A stretch of 64,000 bases of DNA, taken from Pyrocephalus nanus (lineage: Eukaryota > Chordata > Aves > Passeriformes > Tyrannidae). This document shows positions 24,253 through 36,800 of this stretch, piece by piece. Below the pieces are notes generated by a model. That model was not told the origin of the DNA and searched no databases. It saw only the letters and a list, made by a program, of their open reading frames with translations. The stretch is from contig CM076260.1 in NCBI GenBank assembly GCA_038380795.1, positions 33,452,634 to 33,516,633 of the forward strand, written 5' to 3'. Both the position numbers and the translations under genes were made by a program. Positions within the stretch are counted from its first letter, which is position 1. Every line of letters starts with the position of its first letter.

Positions 24253-26489
24253 TACCAATTTTTTGATAGAAGTGTTGAATCAGGACATTATAGCATGTCA
24301 CAGACCTTTTGTTTTCCATTCTTCACTAATAACAATGCCAACAAGCCTTCCCTCAGAAATCCTTAAGATGCATTCTCACCTAGATTTTGGACTATGAGCT
24401 TTAATGAAAAGTTTTTCAGTTTGTTTTTGTTTTGCATCAAATTAAACTAACACTATACCTCAAATGTACTGTTCCCAACAGAATGTCAATATTGTATTAG
24501 CTTACCTCTTCACAGATTCTGTCAGAAAGACTAAATGCAAATGGGTATTTCTTGCACATCACATGGAGTGCATGCTAATTATAATATGGCTCTACTAGGC
24601 TGTATTTCATGTATTATGAAGTTTGGAGGAATGATTATCATCTCCCAGATGGAGATCTCCTCATCCTCAGAGGAGTTGATTTGCCTTTTGAAATGAGTAG
24701 GGATTTTTTGGATGAGTCAGTAGCTCAGATCAATTTTTTGTAGGTTATATGAAAGAAGAATGAAAGGTAGAGTTAAAAAAACTCCAGCATTTACCTTCAG
24801 CTGTCACTGGCCAGCAACCAAGAACCAATTTTATTTCACACTTCAGAAATAACAAAATATAAGGTACCCTCCAGATACTAGATCTTAGTACTTTAGTAAA
24901 TTAATTTTAGTCTTTTAGTCTACCCATGGAGCTGCAGCATTATTTTCTTTACAGATTTTCGATGTAATCCAAAGCCTTTTACTTCCACAACATAACATTT
25001 CTCTGCAGAACAGTGGTCTTATTCAGAACAAAGTGGTTGTTTTCAAGGTCTGCATGCATACTTAAAATTGTTAAATATACTTATAATTTTCCAGTCCAGC
25101 AAGCATGGGAGTGTTCCTCCTTGTCCTGCCTGTTAAATTTAGTTAGACGTTCTGAAAAGGGGAGCAGATTGTTCACCACTGGCAGGTAAAATCAGGAAAT
25201 AAAAATATTGACTCAAGTCCTTTGCAGGACAATTAAACAGCTAATGAAAGGGCTGGAGTTCCTGCAACCACAGTATGCAGGAAAGAAGGATGATGTGCCT
25301 CAGTTTGACACTCCTTTGGGTCCTACTTCTGACACTGAAATATTTTGGCTGTGGAGATTATAAAGGAATTCTGGTGAAGCACCACGAGTAACAGGCAAAT
25401 GTTTTCTGAAGGATCTCTCAATAAACCTAGACATTTTATTCCCTGCTTCTATTCTTCCAGAGAGGATGTTAACAGTGCTTTACCTTTTCTTTGGACAAAC
25501 AGTGGCAGCAAACCTGTGGCAGAGGTGAATGTTGAATGATACAGACAAAGGTTTTCCTGCACAGGTGCTTCTCTGACTGACAACCAAACTTTCCAAGACA
25601 AACATGGAAAAAAGTCCAGATACCACGAGCAAGAGGCAAGAGGGTACTCTATCTCACTTGTGAAAGCTTTAAGCAGCTTGGCTCCCTCTGATCCCAGGTG
25701 TGTGGATACTATCTTCCTGAGTCTAGTGTCAGTCCTAGCAACTCAGGGTTTTCCCATGCCCATGTTGATCTTCAAAAGTCCAGAGATAAAAATTTACAAC
25801 CATAGCATGACACAGGTTTTTGTTTAGCTGAAAACTGCTCTGTTTGTTGAACTCTGCTGGCTCAATTCAGCCAGAATCCAGAATGCCTGTAAATACAGGA
25901 GTTTTTAGGTTTCAAAGCAGAAGACTGTATTTGAAGCGTCTATACATGTGTAGGTAAAGATGTGGGGAGAAACCAAAGGGAAATACACATGAAGAAGTGT
26001 GAAAATACATATTCTTAAATTTGAAATGTCATTACATTTCCTCACTAGACAAAAAGATCAATTTTTATTTTTACTCTTTGTCACACCAGTGAGAGAATCA
26101 GATACCACAGGCTATGCTCAGAGCTGTAGAATATTAGGAGGAACAAGGGAACTTCAAGGCAACTAAATTCATATCCAAAGATTCTGTGTTTCTGCATTTC
26201 CTCAGGGTATAAGGCATAGGGACATGAGTTTCTGGACTTGAGGGTTCTCTACCATGCAATGATTTCCCAAACTGATTTATCTCCATTGTAGAATGCCTGT
26301 GTTTTGGGACAACTAGAAGAAGATATCATCAGATAAGGGTAATCTAGGATCCAGACTGCAATAACTCTATCAAGACAGGGATGGCACCACCTGTCTGAAG
26401 TACAGCAAATACAGAACAGCAAGTAGATATGCCCTTAAGAAAGCTGAGTTGAGTGCTGGGCAGAAGAAGTGATTCAGTTGATCCCATGA

Positions 26490-26808
26490 GTGGAACTGCC
26501 AAAGCTTGGCTTGTTCAGCAAAGGGTAACAGGAGATATGTGTGCCCTGTGTAAATATATTAGGACATAAACGTCAGGAGGGGAAAAGAGCTGGTTAAGCT
26601 AAAGGACAATATTGGCTCAGGAGGAAATGGCTATAAACTAAACATGAACAAATTTGAAGTGGAGGACAGAAATAATTTCTCACTATCACAGTGAGGTTCT
26701 GGAGCAGTTTTTTGGTAGAAGTAAACGTTAACTATTTCTTACAAAATAGAGCCCTGGGAAGGGAATATATGACATGACAGCCTGTGATAGAAAACTCTGG
26801 GATTGATG
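26490..26808 (+). mobile_element. Old CR1-type LINE fragment
   Basis: Matches the C-terminal part of a CR1 ORF2 from a subfamily unlike the other copies. Blocks recognised are GCTTGTTCAGCAAAGGGTA, a TAAATATATTAGGACATAAA stretch (YIRG-like), GAAAAGAGCTGG..AAGCTAAAGGACAATATTGG, GGCTATAAACTAAACATGAA and GTGAGGTTCTGGAGCAG. Translation on the plus strand resembles the KYIRG, LKDN and EVLEQ positions of the family but is broken by stops. Heavy divergence and the lack of a clean 3' repeat suggest an old insertion. Boundaries are approximate. Confidence 0.75.
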
Positions 26809-29800
26809 TGTTCCAAAGTGACAAGAAGCAATCACTGGAAAAAGCCTATTATCTCAGAAGAGGACTGCCTTGCCTGCTGCCATTTGATGTAAATGTTAAT
26901 GTCAGGCTTATCAGGGCTGTCTCCCAGACTAAAGCCCCAACTCCCTCCTGCTGTCATCACAATGTGTTGCCGACTCTTCCTTGCAGCACAGCGCAGGACT
27001 GCCCTGGCAGAAGCTGACCTCGACAGAGAGACTGAATCCTCGAGGCTATAAAGACTTATTTCTGGCATAAATTGAATGCTTCATAATTTTTGGGTCAGCG
27101 TACCAAGAGGAAGAGTATTTCTGACCTGATCACACCCACTGCACTCTGGACAGTTACATGTTTGTCCCCAGCCATGCTAGCACTCTTGTCACAGAAGGTA
27201 CAGAAGTTTAGTGACCTGGCAGAAAGTTGAGCTTAATGTGACATAGCTCACTGGGGTTTTGGCTCTCCATGCTGCCAGGGAGCCTTAGCAGGTAGGTGGG
27301 ACTGTCAAATGCTAATGCCTTACGTGTTGCCCTGGGTCACAGCAGGGCTTCCCTCACCTTTATTGCTTGAACCTTCATTTCAGATTTTGGATGGTTTAGC
27401 CAGATATGGGATGAACAACTTATTCGAAAATACCTATGTGACAAAGGATTTATTTGATAGGAGGATTCTACTGATAATTTCATATTGGGCATATTTGGAG
27501 TAGGGGGTTGTGGCAACTGTTAGCCCTAAATAAGGCAGTTTCCAGAGGGTTTTTCTAGGTCATGAATACAGATAGTAAATGGTTAATATGAATATTTAGG
27601 ACTAGCAGAATGTGTATGTTTTTGTATGGAAAAGAGTTTGCTAAGGGTGCTTAAGATCAGGAACAACCTTTTTTACAGCCAGGACATCTCAAGTCAAATT
27701 CTAATCACCACTTTCTGTCCTTTCAGGGACTACTTGTTCTGGCCTATTTATTTTGTCTTAATGTTAATCTTTACCTTGTGTGTGTAAGGAAATATGCTGG
27801 TGACTGCTCTATGTCTGGAAACAAAAAGTCTGATCACATTTGTAAATTGTCCTTGTTACTCTGCCACTGCCAGCTGCAGTTACTTTTATTGCTTTTATAA
27901 TTAATCAGCATGGCAAGGAGAGGGAGTGGAAGAGGCTCAAAGTGACAGACCGGTGTTTATTTGCACTGACATCTGAGATCATCTTAAAATGTTTTTCGAT
28001 ATTATGTCAAGAAACACAGGAACTTTGAGTCTTTGGATCCTAATTTTTTTCTGGGTGTGAGTTTTATGTTATCTGGCAGGAAAATCATTTGTTGAAAATT
28101 ACTTCACTGATGACCAACATATAAGTGTGATTTTGTGTTGCTATCCACTTTCTAATGGAAAGAAAAATAATTGATTTTCTTTTGGTTTGGATTATATTTT
28201 CTCTGGGGACACTGGAGAGAAATAAAAACATTATGCTTTATACATTATGACATGCAATATTTTTTTGAAGGGAAGAATGAATAGCTTGACTACTAGTAAT
28301 AAAAGAAAAGGCAAAAGATGTCTTTCAAAAATGTTTGAATTTACTCTAGTTTTAAGTAGAGACTTTACAGTGGCTTCCTATTTTTGTTCTAAAAGAGAAC
28401 CTTCATGAATCATTCATAGCAAGGATGAATTTCCATTCAGTGTGCTGCTTCTTTACATATTACCTTTATACTTTATCAGTGTCAGAGATGACTCAACTCA
28501 TTCATATAGTTTAGGAAAACTGCAGAACTGCTCTTCCATACCACAAATAAAAGAGAAAAATAATTTTCAATCTTAAAGAAACAGCCTGCAATGGTAAGTG
28601 CGTCTACTGAGATGGATGAAAGTGTTAAAATAAGGTAGTTTTATCGAATCCCTGTCCTGAACAAAGCTTTTCTGCATCATTTTCTTTCAAGTAGAAATTT
28701 CCTTTCAGCATAAGTACATGTATGTGATATACTTAACCACAGGAGGTCACTTATGAAACAGTCTGGTGCTGTTTTCAATATCCTATACTTTTTTTGATCA
28801 ATTTTTGGCCCATTCATCTCTCCCTGAGAGTTTGACAATTTGAGTCTCAACTTTGAAGCCAGTTCCTGTTTGAGTTGGAACTGAAGTCACATAAAAAACT
28901 AGCCATGTGACAAAAATGGGAAAGAGCTGGTTTAGTAGATCTGCCAAAAAGTAGGCCAGACACAAAGTATCTGGAGGCGTCTGATTTAGCACCCAGAAAT
29001 AGTCTGAGCAACGAATGCCTCAGGCCATCCACTTGCCAGTTGTGCTAGACCCTGCTCCCTTATGAGGCCAAAGGAAAGAAGCAGGCACAGCACCCAGGTC
29101 ATTCATGTCTTTTAGGCCACCTGATTTCAGTTTCTGCCACTCACATCTTTATGCCCTCTATTTTTGATCTGTCCTTTCAGATCTAGTTGAGCCCCATTAG
29201 GCTTTTGTATACTGTTCTAATTTATTAAACCTAAGACAGAAAGTCCTAACCAGTGTTTACCAAAATAAAACCAACACTAAGGTCAAACAGTGAGCAAGAA
29301 AATAAGGTTTTCAAAATTAGGCTAGTGAAAAAGCATCTGTATCCATTGCAGTGTCTTTGAAGGAGCTGTTTTCAGTCATGTATTTACTTCAGCTTGAGTC
29401 TTGTAAGATTTCTTTCTTTGCCTTATAAGCTCTATAATCAGGAGTGACTATGAGACCTGCCCCTTATTCTTGAACAGTTTCCATATCATATTACTTTGTC
29501 ACACGATATTGCAAGGAAAATGTGCTTTTATGATAGAGGGTTTCTGTAGTAGAGATCAGTTTGGTTGTTTGCAGTTTTGGATCTGAAAGCAAGCTGTTTT
29601 GGCAGATAACAGTGAGGTCATTCTCTTGTACTCTCTTCTACCAAGCCTAATGGTATTTAACAAAAAAGAAAAAGATATAAGTAAGTTACCATAATAATGA
29701 TTGTTTCTAATCCTTGACTTCAGAATTCATTTTTTAGAGCTTCTGTTTCCTGTGATCTTATCTTTATGAAGAAAAAGATATCCAACCCTAAATGAAAACA

Positions 29801-30797
29801 TGGCCTGGTCGAAAAAATGCCAAACACAGCAAAATAAATGTTTTCCTTTTCTCTGCCTTTTTCTTCATTAACCCCATTCAAAGCGGTGATTAGCAATTGG
29901 TTATATTTCTGAGGGTTATTCAGCTATGAAAGGGATCTCAGTATTTTAAAATAGATGAAAATTTTCCATTGAAATAACCTTTATGGGTGCTTATCACCTT
30001 TTCTGTTTGTTTTAGCTGTTTTGATTCAGGCAGCTCTGTACAGTTCAGTTCACCTGATAATAATAGAACAAAGGGGAAGAGAAAATGTAAGTAGACATGA
30101 AAAGTTCCTAACCCCAGGATATAGTGAATGTAACAAATGCTTATTTGACACAAGGATGTTTTTAATATTTGCAAAAGATATAAAAAACCTTCTTCTAATT
30201 TTGAACTCTGATGTATATCCACTGTACTACTCCAAAATCTCACCCTACCTTAATTATAGAATTAAGCTTGCTATGATAAAATAACTTGAATTTTTATATG
30301 CTTAGCTATATTACTTCACCTACAGATTTCCATGAAACCTCAAGCTAAACAACCTGTTGATTAGCAGCTATAAACTATGTGCAGCAAACCCCTGAATCAG
30401 TGCCACAGGCATTTAAAAATACTGTCTTCTAAAGCTGTTCCCACAAGAGTAAGAACAGTTTTTATGAGAAAGTCCTATAGAATTGGACTAGGCATAGTGA
30501 ACATCCATTTAAATAACTCCATTCAGACATGCTAAACAATCTTTTTGTGCAATACATAATGGGGTGATTAATAATGTAAAGCCAGCTCATTGACCATAGC
30601 ATTTTGATTTATAAAAAATTAAGTGAAGATAGCAAAGAAGCATTGAAGCATTATTGACTTCATAATTTCTCCAAACAGAGGTAAAGCTGCATGGCAGTTT
30701 TAAATAGAAAGAGATTTTCTGGAGGACACATTGCATTTTGGCTGCTGGAGGAAGCCAAAGAAATAACTGAAGAACCTACTTTTTAGATGGATGAGCA

Positions 30798-30801
<4 letters not shown>

Positions 30802-30831
<30 letters not shown>
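30802..30831. repeat. A30 homopolymer tract
   Basis: Thirty uninterrupted A bases, flanked by GTGT and GTCTGG. No AATAAA signal stands in the 40 bases before it and no gene similarity is seen upstream, so a processed retrocopy is not supported. Confidence 0.95.
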
Positions 30832-30837
<6 letters not shown>

Positions 30838-31638
30838 AAAAAAAGACCTGTAGGTTGTTTGCATATTGTTTTAAAGTAAAATCTTGTTTATTAGAGTTTG
30901 TTTTATTCCACTTGTATCTGAATATTGGTCATGACCTCCTGCAGATGGCAGAACTTTGGAATAGTGTCTATTGGCACACTGAATGAAAACAGCTTTTCCC
31001 GGGTGACTAGCTCTCCCTATTTTAAGATTAAATGAACGACCCTCTGGAGATGTATTTCTCCTCTGATCACCAAAGCTGTATGGTGCAATTTTTTCCTAGC
31101 CATTCCTATAACTCTAGGTGAAACCATATTTTCATAGGTATTTAAGCTCAAAAAAGGTGGGGAAGTCACTCTATATAATAAAAAGTGAGGTGGTGATCAG
31201 GCTGCCTGTCACCTATATTCATTTGCCATCCTGTCCTGTACCATTAGACTTTGTCTAACCAACAAGTGGCTTCTTTCAATGGCTCTTCAATCACCACACT
31301 GCTGCTTGAATGTGCAGAAGAATTCAAATTTTATACTCAAACGAGATTCAGTCAGGAAAGTTAGAACATAGTTAGATTAAAATCACCAGCAAAACCTGCT
31401 TCTTTTCTGATGTCTCTTCCTGTGAACTGGGTGTATATCCTCAGAGTTATTCCATTTTAAATGAAGTGGGGTCAAATAAAGGGGCCCTGAGTGTTGGAAA
31501 TGGTTGTTTGCCAGATTCGGTAGTAAGAGGATACAGCAAGTAAGAATTAATTTGAGAGTTTTGGTAAAAACTCTTAACAAAACATAAAAACAGAAGAGTA
31601 TGTTTAAAAATTAGGAGCAAAGAGCTTAGATTCTGTGG

Positions 31639-31685
31639 AAAAAAAACCTAAAAAAAAAAAAAAAAAAAACTAAAAAAAAAAAAAA
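31639..31685. repeat. A-rich tract
   Basis: Three A runs (about 8, 19 and 13 bases) separated by CCT and CT. Low-complexity sequence. Confidence 0.93.
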
Positions 31686-33420
31686 TCCCTCACTCCTTAA
31701 TATATGCCTCAGCTGAGGCAGGGGCATGCAGTTACTGGAAGTCATTTAGGAGTTATAATATATCAGCCCCTTCAAGCAACAGCATGAAGTCTTTATTCAG
31801 AGGTCTTAACTGAAAGCATCTCTGTAAGATTGGAGCAGGACTTGGCCATAGATCAGACAGCACAAGTAGAAGACGAGGCTAAAGACTTTGAATTAATAAA
31901 TTGCTTATTTACTTCAGCTGTCTGCATTACAATTAAGAAGAAAAAATAAATAAACAAGGGAAAAAGTTTTGTTTATCTGAAAATCTCTTTCTCTTAGTTC
32001 AAAAAAGTGGACAGCTTCAAATAGTACACGGCACCAAAACATTGTTGGGCAATAGCAAATAAAAGTAATTCTGTATTAGGGGATTGTTTGGGTTTTGTAC
32101 AGCCAAGTTATGGAGTGACTGCTATTGTTTGAGTAGGGAAAATAATCTGTTACTTTTTGGAGGCAGGATGATGCATTTGCCCGATACTTCTGGTTGATGG
32201 AGTGACAGATTCAGCCATCAGTATTGTTTTGTGTCTTCTGATTTTCAGCTTAACAGTCTTACACAATAGTTGTGGATTTCTTACCCATGACATTTTACAC
32301 TCACTTCACACTAGCTTAACAGAGGTATAAATGCAAAGCCATTTGCTAGACAGCCATTTGCCCCTTAACCTGTCCTACAAACCACCCTTTCTTTTACAAA
32401 TCTAGTACAAGAAATACATCTGCCCTGAAGCCTCATAAAGTGCTTGACAGTATCAAAAAAGCAAGTGTTTGACAGCTTCATATTTGCCTAAAGTGCAGCC
32501 ACAGTAGAGCATAAGTGCAGTCTAAAGGTTTACCAGGCTTTACAAAAATAGGGAGCGAGGTGGGAAGGAGAAAGGCTGTTTGAATTTTGCCTGCTTTTAC
32601 TTTATGTAGAGCTGTAAAGCCTCTAATTTTTATTAACTTTGCAAATTTCTAACATTATTATACTTTATCACATGTAAGTTTATATATTAATGTAGAGGAG
32701 CTACATTGATTCTCAGATGAGAAGAAATCTAGAGAAAAAGGTCTAATAATTTCAGCTAGCTTTGTTTTGACATGCATCTCAAATCGAGTGAATGTAGATA
32801 CTTACAAATAAATGCAGATACATAAATATACAAATACATTCTAACAATTAAGTACTACGTCCTTATATAACCAGTGATCTGCATGCAAAAAGCATGTAGA
32901 ACAACAATAGATCATCCTGATGACAAATTTACATCCATTTTGAGCAGTGAAAAGCAGTCAAGGATTGAGTTTATAACTTGTGTTGAGTTCAAAAGTTAAA
33001 ATTTAATATTCTTCCTACTTACTATAACTACAAAGTGCACTGAGGAAATGAGATAAAAACCTAAGCTTCTTACTATCTCCACTGGTTACAATAAATAACC
33101 TGTAATGACAGATTTGACTGACATTTTTTTCAATAATACATGAAGCAAAATAACTTACCAATTGCTTATTCCTGAGCATATTGGATTTGCATTATTAACA
33201 GTGATAAAATTGTTATTATCTGCAGAAGTAAGGTGGGCTGAGTGAAAGCAAACAGGAATTTGAAGCAGTATTTTCCTTTAACATGCATATGTTCAGATAG
33301 GGTCAAAATCAGAAGGGACAATGCACTTACACTAGTGTGAGTCCAGTATAAATCAAATTGGAATTAGAGCCAGGAAATCAACACGTTGAGGTAAAATCCA
33401 GTGGCAGCATGGCACTCCCA

Positions 33421-33853
33421 AAGAAGAGCAACAGAGCTGGTGAAGGGTCTGGAGCATGAGTCCTATGTAGGGTGGCTGAGGGAGCAAGGAGTGTTTAGCC
33501 TGAAGAAAAGGAGGCTCAGGGGGGACTTTATTGCTTTCTAAAACTACTTGAAAGGAGGTTGTAGCCAGGTGGGAGTTGGTCTCTTCTTCTGATTAACAAG
33601 TGACAGGTGAGAAGAAATGGTCTCAAGTTGCACCAGCAGAGGTTTGGATTGAATATTAGGAAAAATATTTTCCCTAAAATGGCTGTCAAGCATTGGAACA
33701 GGATGTCCAGGGAAGTGTCAGAGTTACCATCCCTGGAGGTGTGGTATGGCAGTGAAGAACACAGTTTAGTGGAGGACTTGGCAGTGCTGGCTTAATGGTT
33801 GGACTCAATGATGTTAAAGGGTTTTCCCAATCTAAATGATAGTATGATTCTAT
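33421..33853 (+). mobile_element. CR1 LINE, 5'-truncated 3' end
   Basis: A well-preserved CR1 3' end in plus orientation: GAAGAGCAACAGAGCTGG, GTGTTTAGCCTGAAGAAAAG, GGGGACTTTATTGC, TACTTGAAAGGAGGTTGTAG, CAAGCATTGGAACAGGATG and TGGACTCAATGATGTTAAAG, ending in ATAGTATGATTCTATT. The plus-strand frame keeps NGLKLHQQRFGLNIRKNIF and VKHWNRM blocks of the ORF2 C-terminus. About 430 bp remain of an element normally several kb long. It differs in sequence from the copies at 20.6 and 42.8 kb, consistent with a different CR1 subfamily. Confidence 0.95.
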
Positions 33854-36800
33854 TAAAGAATATTTTGTGTGATTATTTTTCTGACCATATTTGTACTACA
33901 AGTGCTACATTATGGATCACCAAATGACAAAACAACTATGGAATATGGTTTGTGTATTAATATGATTTAAATATCTACAGCTTTAAAGAAACAAGAATGA
34001 GCTGCATGTAATTATGTATGTTAAACATAAGAAATATTTATAATATTTGTGAATGCCAAAGGTTAGATAAATTTCTTTAAAAATTTCTGGAAGAATAGGA
34101 ATGGAAACTCTTTCATTAACATACCATGGGACACTTGTGGGAGTTAGGAAAATTAGAAAAAAGTAAATGATGTGTCCTTACGTAAGATGGGCAAAGGATA
34201 TTGTCCATATAAGTATCAAATAGATTACTTGATGTTTGCCTTTGAGAGAGCTGCAGAAAAGTAGTTATAGAATAAAGTAAACAAAAAAATAAAGGCTCAC
34301 AGCATGGATAATTAATCTCTGAGATAAAGCTTTTTATGAGTCTATTACAAGTTAGATTAAAATAATGGTGTCTAAAATATTCTTAGAAGAAAAGCTCATC
34401 TTTTAACTCTATTAACTTAGGTGATGATCTTGCCTAAAAATAATTCATATTCTTTTAGTGCATTCCAGATTTGAGACAAAGTTAGGCTTAAAGTTTAGGA
34501 TATATATCACTTTATGGAGATAGAAAGTGCGAAGTAGTTACACCAGTTCGTCTTATGAGTGGTAACTTTAACTTCCATATTCTGTCACAGTCAAGCACTC
34601 ACACCTAAGTGGAGACTCCTGTAAGAGATTTAATTTAACCCCAAATCATATTCTTACCAAAAGCTTATGAACACATAAAATGAACTAAAAAGTGCTCAAA
34701 AAGAATTGCAAAGGGCACATTTGTTTCCTTACAAGTTTGCATCTCCAGAGCTCCTATGTGCAATATGTATTTTGCTAGTGCCAAAGCCTGCAAAGGCAGA
34801 TGGCTTGGAGAAAAGGTCAGAGCAGCACGGGTGGATGGCAGATCGATGGAAGCACTGGAGTTACCGTAGTACAGCAATGAGGTCCCTGCTCTGCAGCACC
34901 CAGTGGTGCTGCCCTTTTCATACTATCCTGGTTCTTTTCTCAGGTAAAAGACTGCATGAGCAGTTAGTCCAGAATTGCCTCCAGTGTCTTCTGCCAAACA
35001 ATCTGCTGCAGCTACTGGGCTGACTGGTCGGTGTTAGTCTTGGCAGGGGCTAAAAAATTTCTTATTCCTCAGGGGTATGTCTGGAGAATGATTTAGTAAG
35101 TGTAGCAGCACACAGTGATATTTAGAAAACATAATATTCTTCAGTATTGCTTGATTGTATCCCAAGGCTATACGGGTTTGATGCAAAGACACTTGGTCCA
35201 ACCTCATTCTGTGGCAGACTATATTACCAGAAGGTAGCTCAGAATGCAGCTGCTACCAGTAAATGTCCCAAACGCTGCAAGACATGACCTCACAGTGGCA
35301 TCCTTAGCGTTCTGGGAATCTTTGTGGGATATTATGAGAGGAAAGAAATCCTGTCAGTTTGCATAACAGCAGAGGAGAACTGAGAAAGTAGCTTGCATTT
35401 ACCATGAAAGCTGTATTTCAGTGCCTTTGCAGCTTGCTGTTATGATCTCTGTGTGTCCTCCTGCATGGCAGAGGTAGCCTTGCAGGATACTTGGCAGCCC
35501 TGCTGTTTCCCAGTCAGAAACAGACTGATGTCATGTTACTGGAAAACCCTGGTCTCTGGTTTGCTCCTACAAGTGCACAGCTGTCTGGAGTGCCTACTAT
35601 AGTCTGCAACACATATCCTGAGTGTCTCCTGTATCCAGCACTTCGTGGAAGATGTAAGCAAAGAAAGGGCAAAAGTCCCAAGGAATCCTGAGGGCGGTAA
35701 GTGGAAGAGACCCCTCCCATGATCCTTGTATCTAAAGGCTGCCCTGCAAGAGCAGATTCCTGGATTTAACTCAATCCCTCCCACTTTCTCCATGACTGCG
35801 CCTGTTGTGCCATACCCTCTGGTGCTGGCAGGGGGAGCACCTCCCGCGCCAAGGGGGAACTTTTTGGGACTGGGTGGAGGGCTGGTACTTCAATGCAGGA
35901 GTGAAGGGGAAGTGTACATAAGGACTAATGGAGGGCAGGAGCAAAAATCAGGCCCAGTGAGCCATTGTTTTTGTGGATGTGCACTGAGAATGTGTGTTCC
36001 TTGGGTATCTGGTGCCAGTATGACAGTGGTAAAGTTGTATTTAACCCATTCAAGGCTGAAGGTACAAATGCAGCTGTATAAAGGTGCATCTCAGGCCTTT
36101 ATTTTCCCAGTACTGTTTTCATGATGTCTTTTGGGGAGCAAGATGCTGGGTGTGGGATGATTTCCCTGCAGACACTGACCAGAACGATCACTTCTGTTGT
36201 GTCTCAGGCTGTCACTTTCAGCTCTGCAGAGTTTTATGATTTTTTCCCCCAGAGTTTGAATTTGTTGCAAAATAAGGAAAAGTCCAGATGGGCAGCCTTC
36301 ATAGCCCAGATGCCTTTTTCTTTGAAACTCTATTGCAGAGGCTTTGTTCTCCTCAAGCATCAGCGCAATATGATGGTTTAGTGTGTGGGTGTTATCTGGG
36401 ATTGCGTTAGAAGATTGTCTCGAGTAGAAGCAGCAAAATGTAGCAAAGTCTGAAACTGTGCAGCTTGTATGCTACTCAGTCTGGACAAAGCCATGCCTTT
36501 TCCATTATTCTAGCTTCCCTGAGGACAGCAGTTTGGGGTTCCCTGCAGATTATAGCACAGGAATGAACTAACCTGTGTTCAGTGTCAGCTCTGAGGGACC
36601 AGAGCTCTACAACAAAACAAGGACTGAACCAAAATGAAGGTATAGCCATAAACATGCTACACTATTCTGGTGTCTACCCTTCACAAAAGATATAGAGATG
36701 TTAGACAAGGTACAGTGAACAGACCCTGAGTTATATGAGTTTTGAAAAATGCTTGTGCATTAAAGCTCCTAAGAAGCTGTCTGTTTCTTCTAAAATGCCT

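Larger units (their letters stand above)
20819..26489. other. Non-coding stretch, no gene seen
   Basis: AT-rich DNA with a TCTA-type microsatellite at 22111-22156 and an A-rich tract at 24230-24252. Open frames are all 81 codons or fewer and look random. No element recognised. Confidence 0.55.
26809..33420. other. Non-coding stretch, no gene seen
   Basis: AT-rich DNA with short frames only. Notable simple sequence is an uninterrupted A30 tract at 30802-30831 and an A-rich block at 31639-31685. No gene or mobile element recognised. Confidence 0.55.

Noticed and set aside
35726..36124. 132-codon plus-strand frame in a GC-richer part
   Set aside because: Proline-rich start but no domain, an opposing frame of comparable quality, and no evidence of exon structure.
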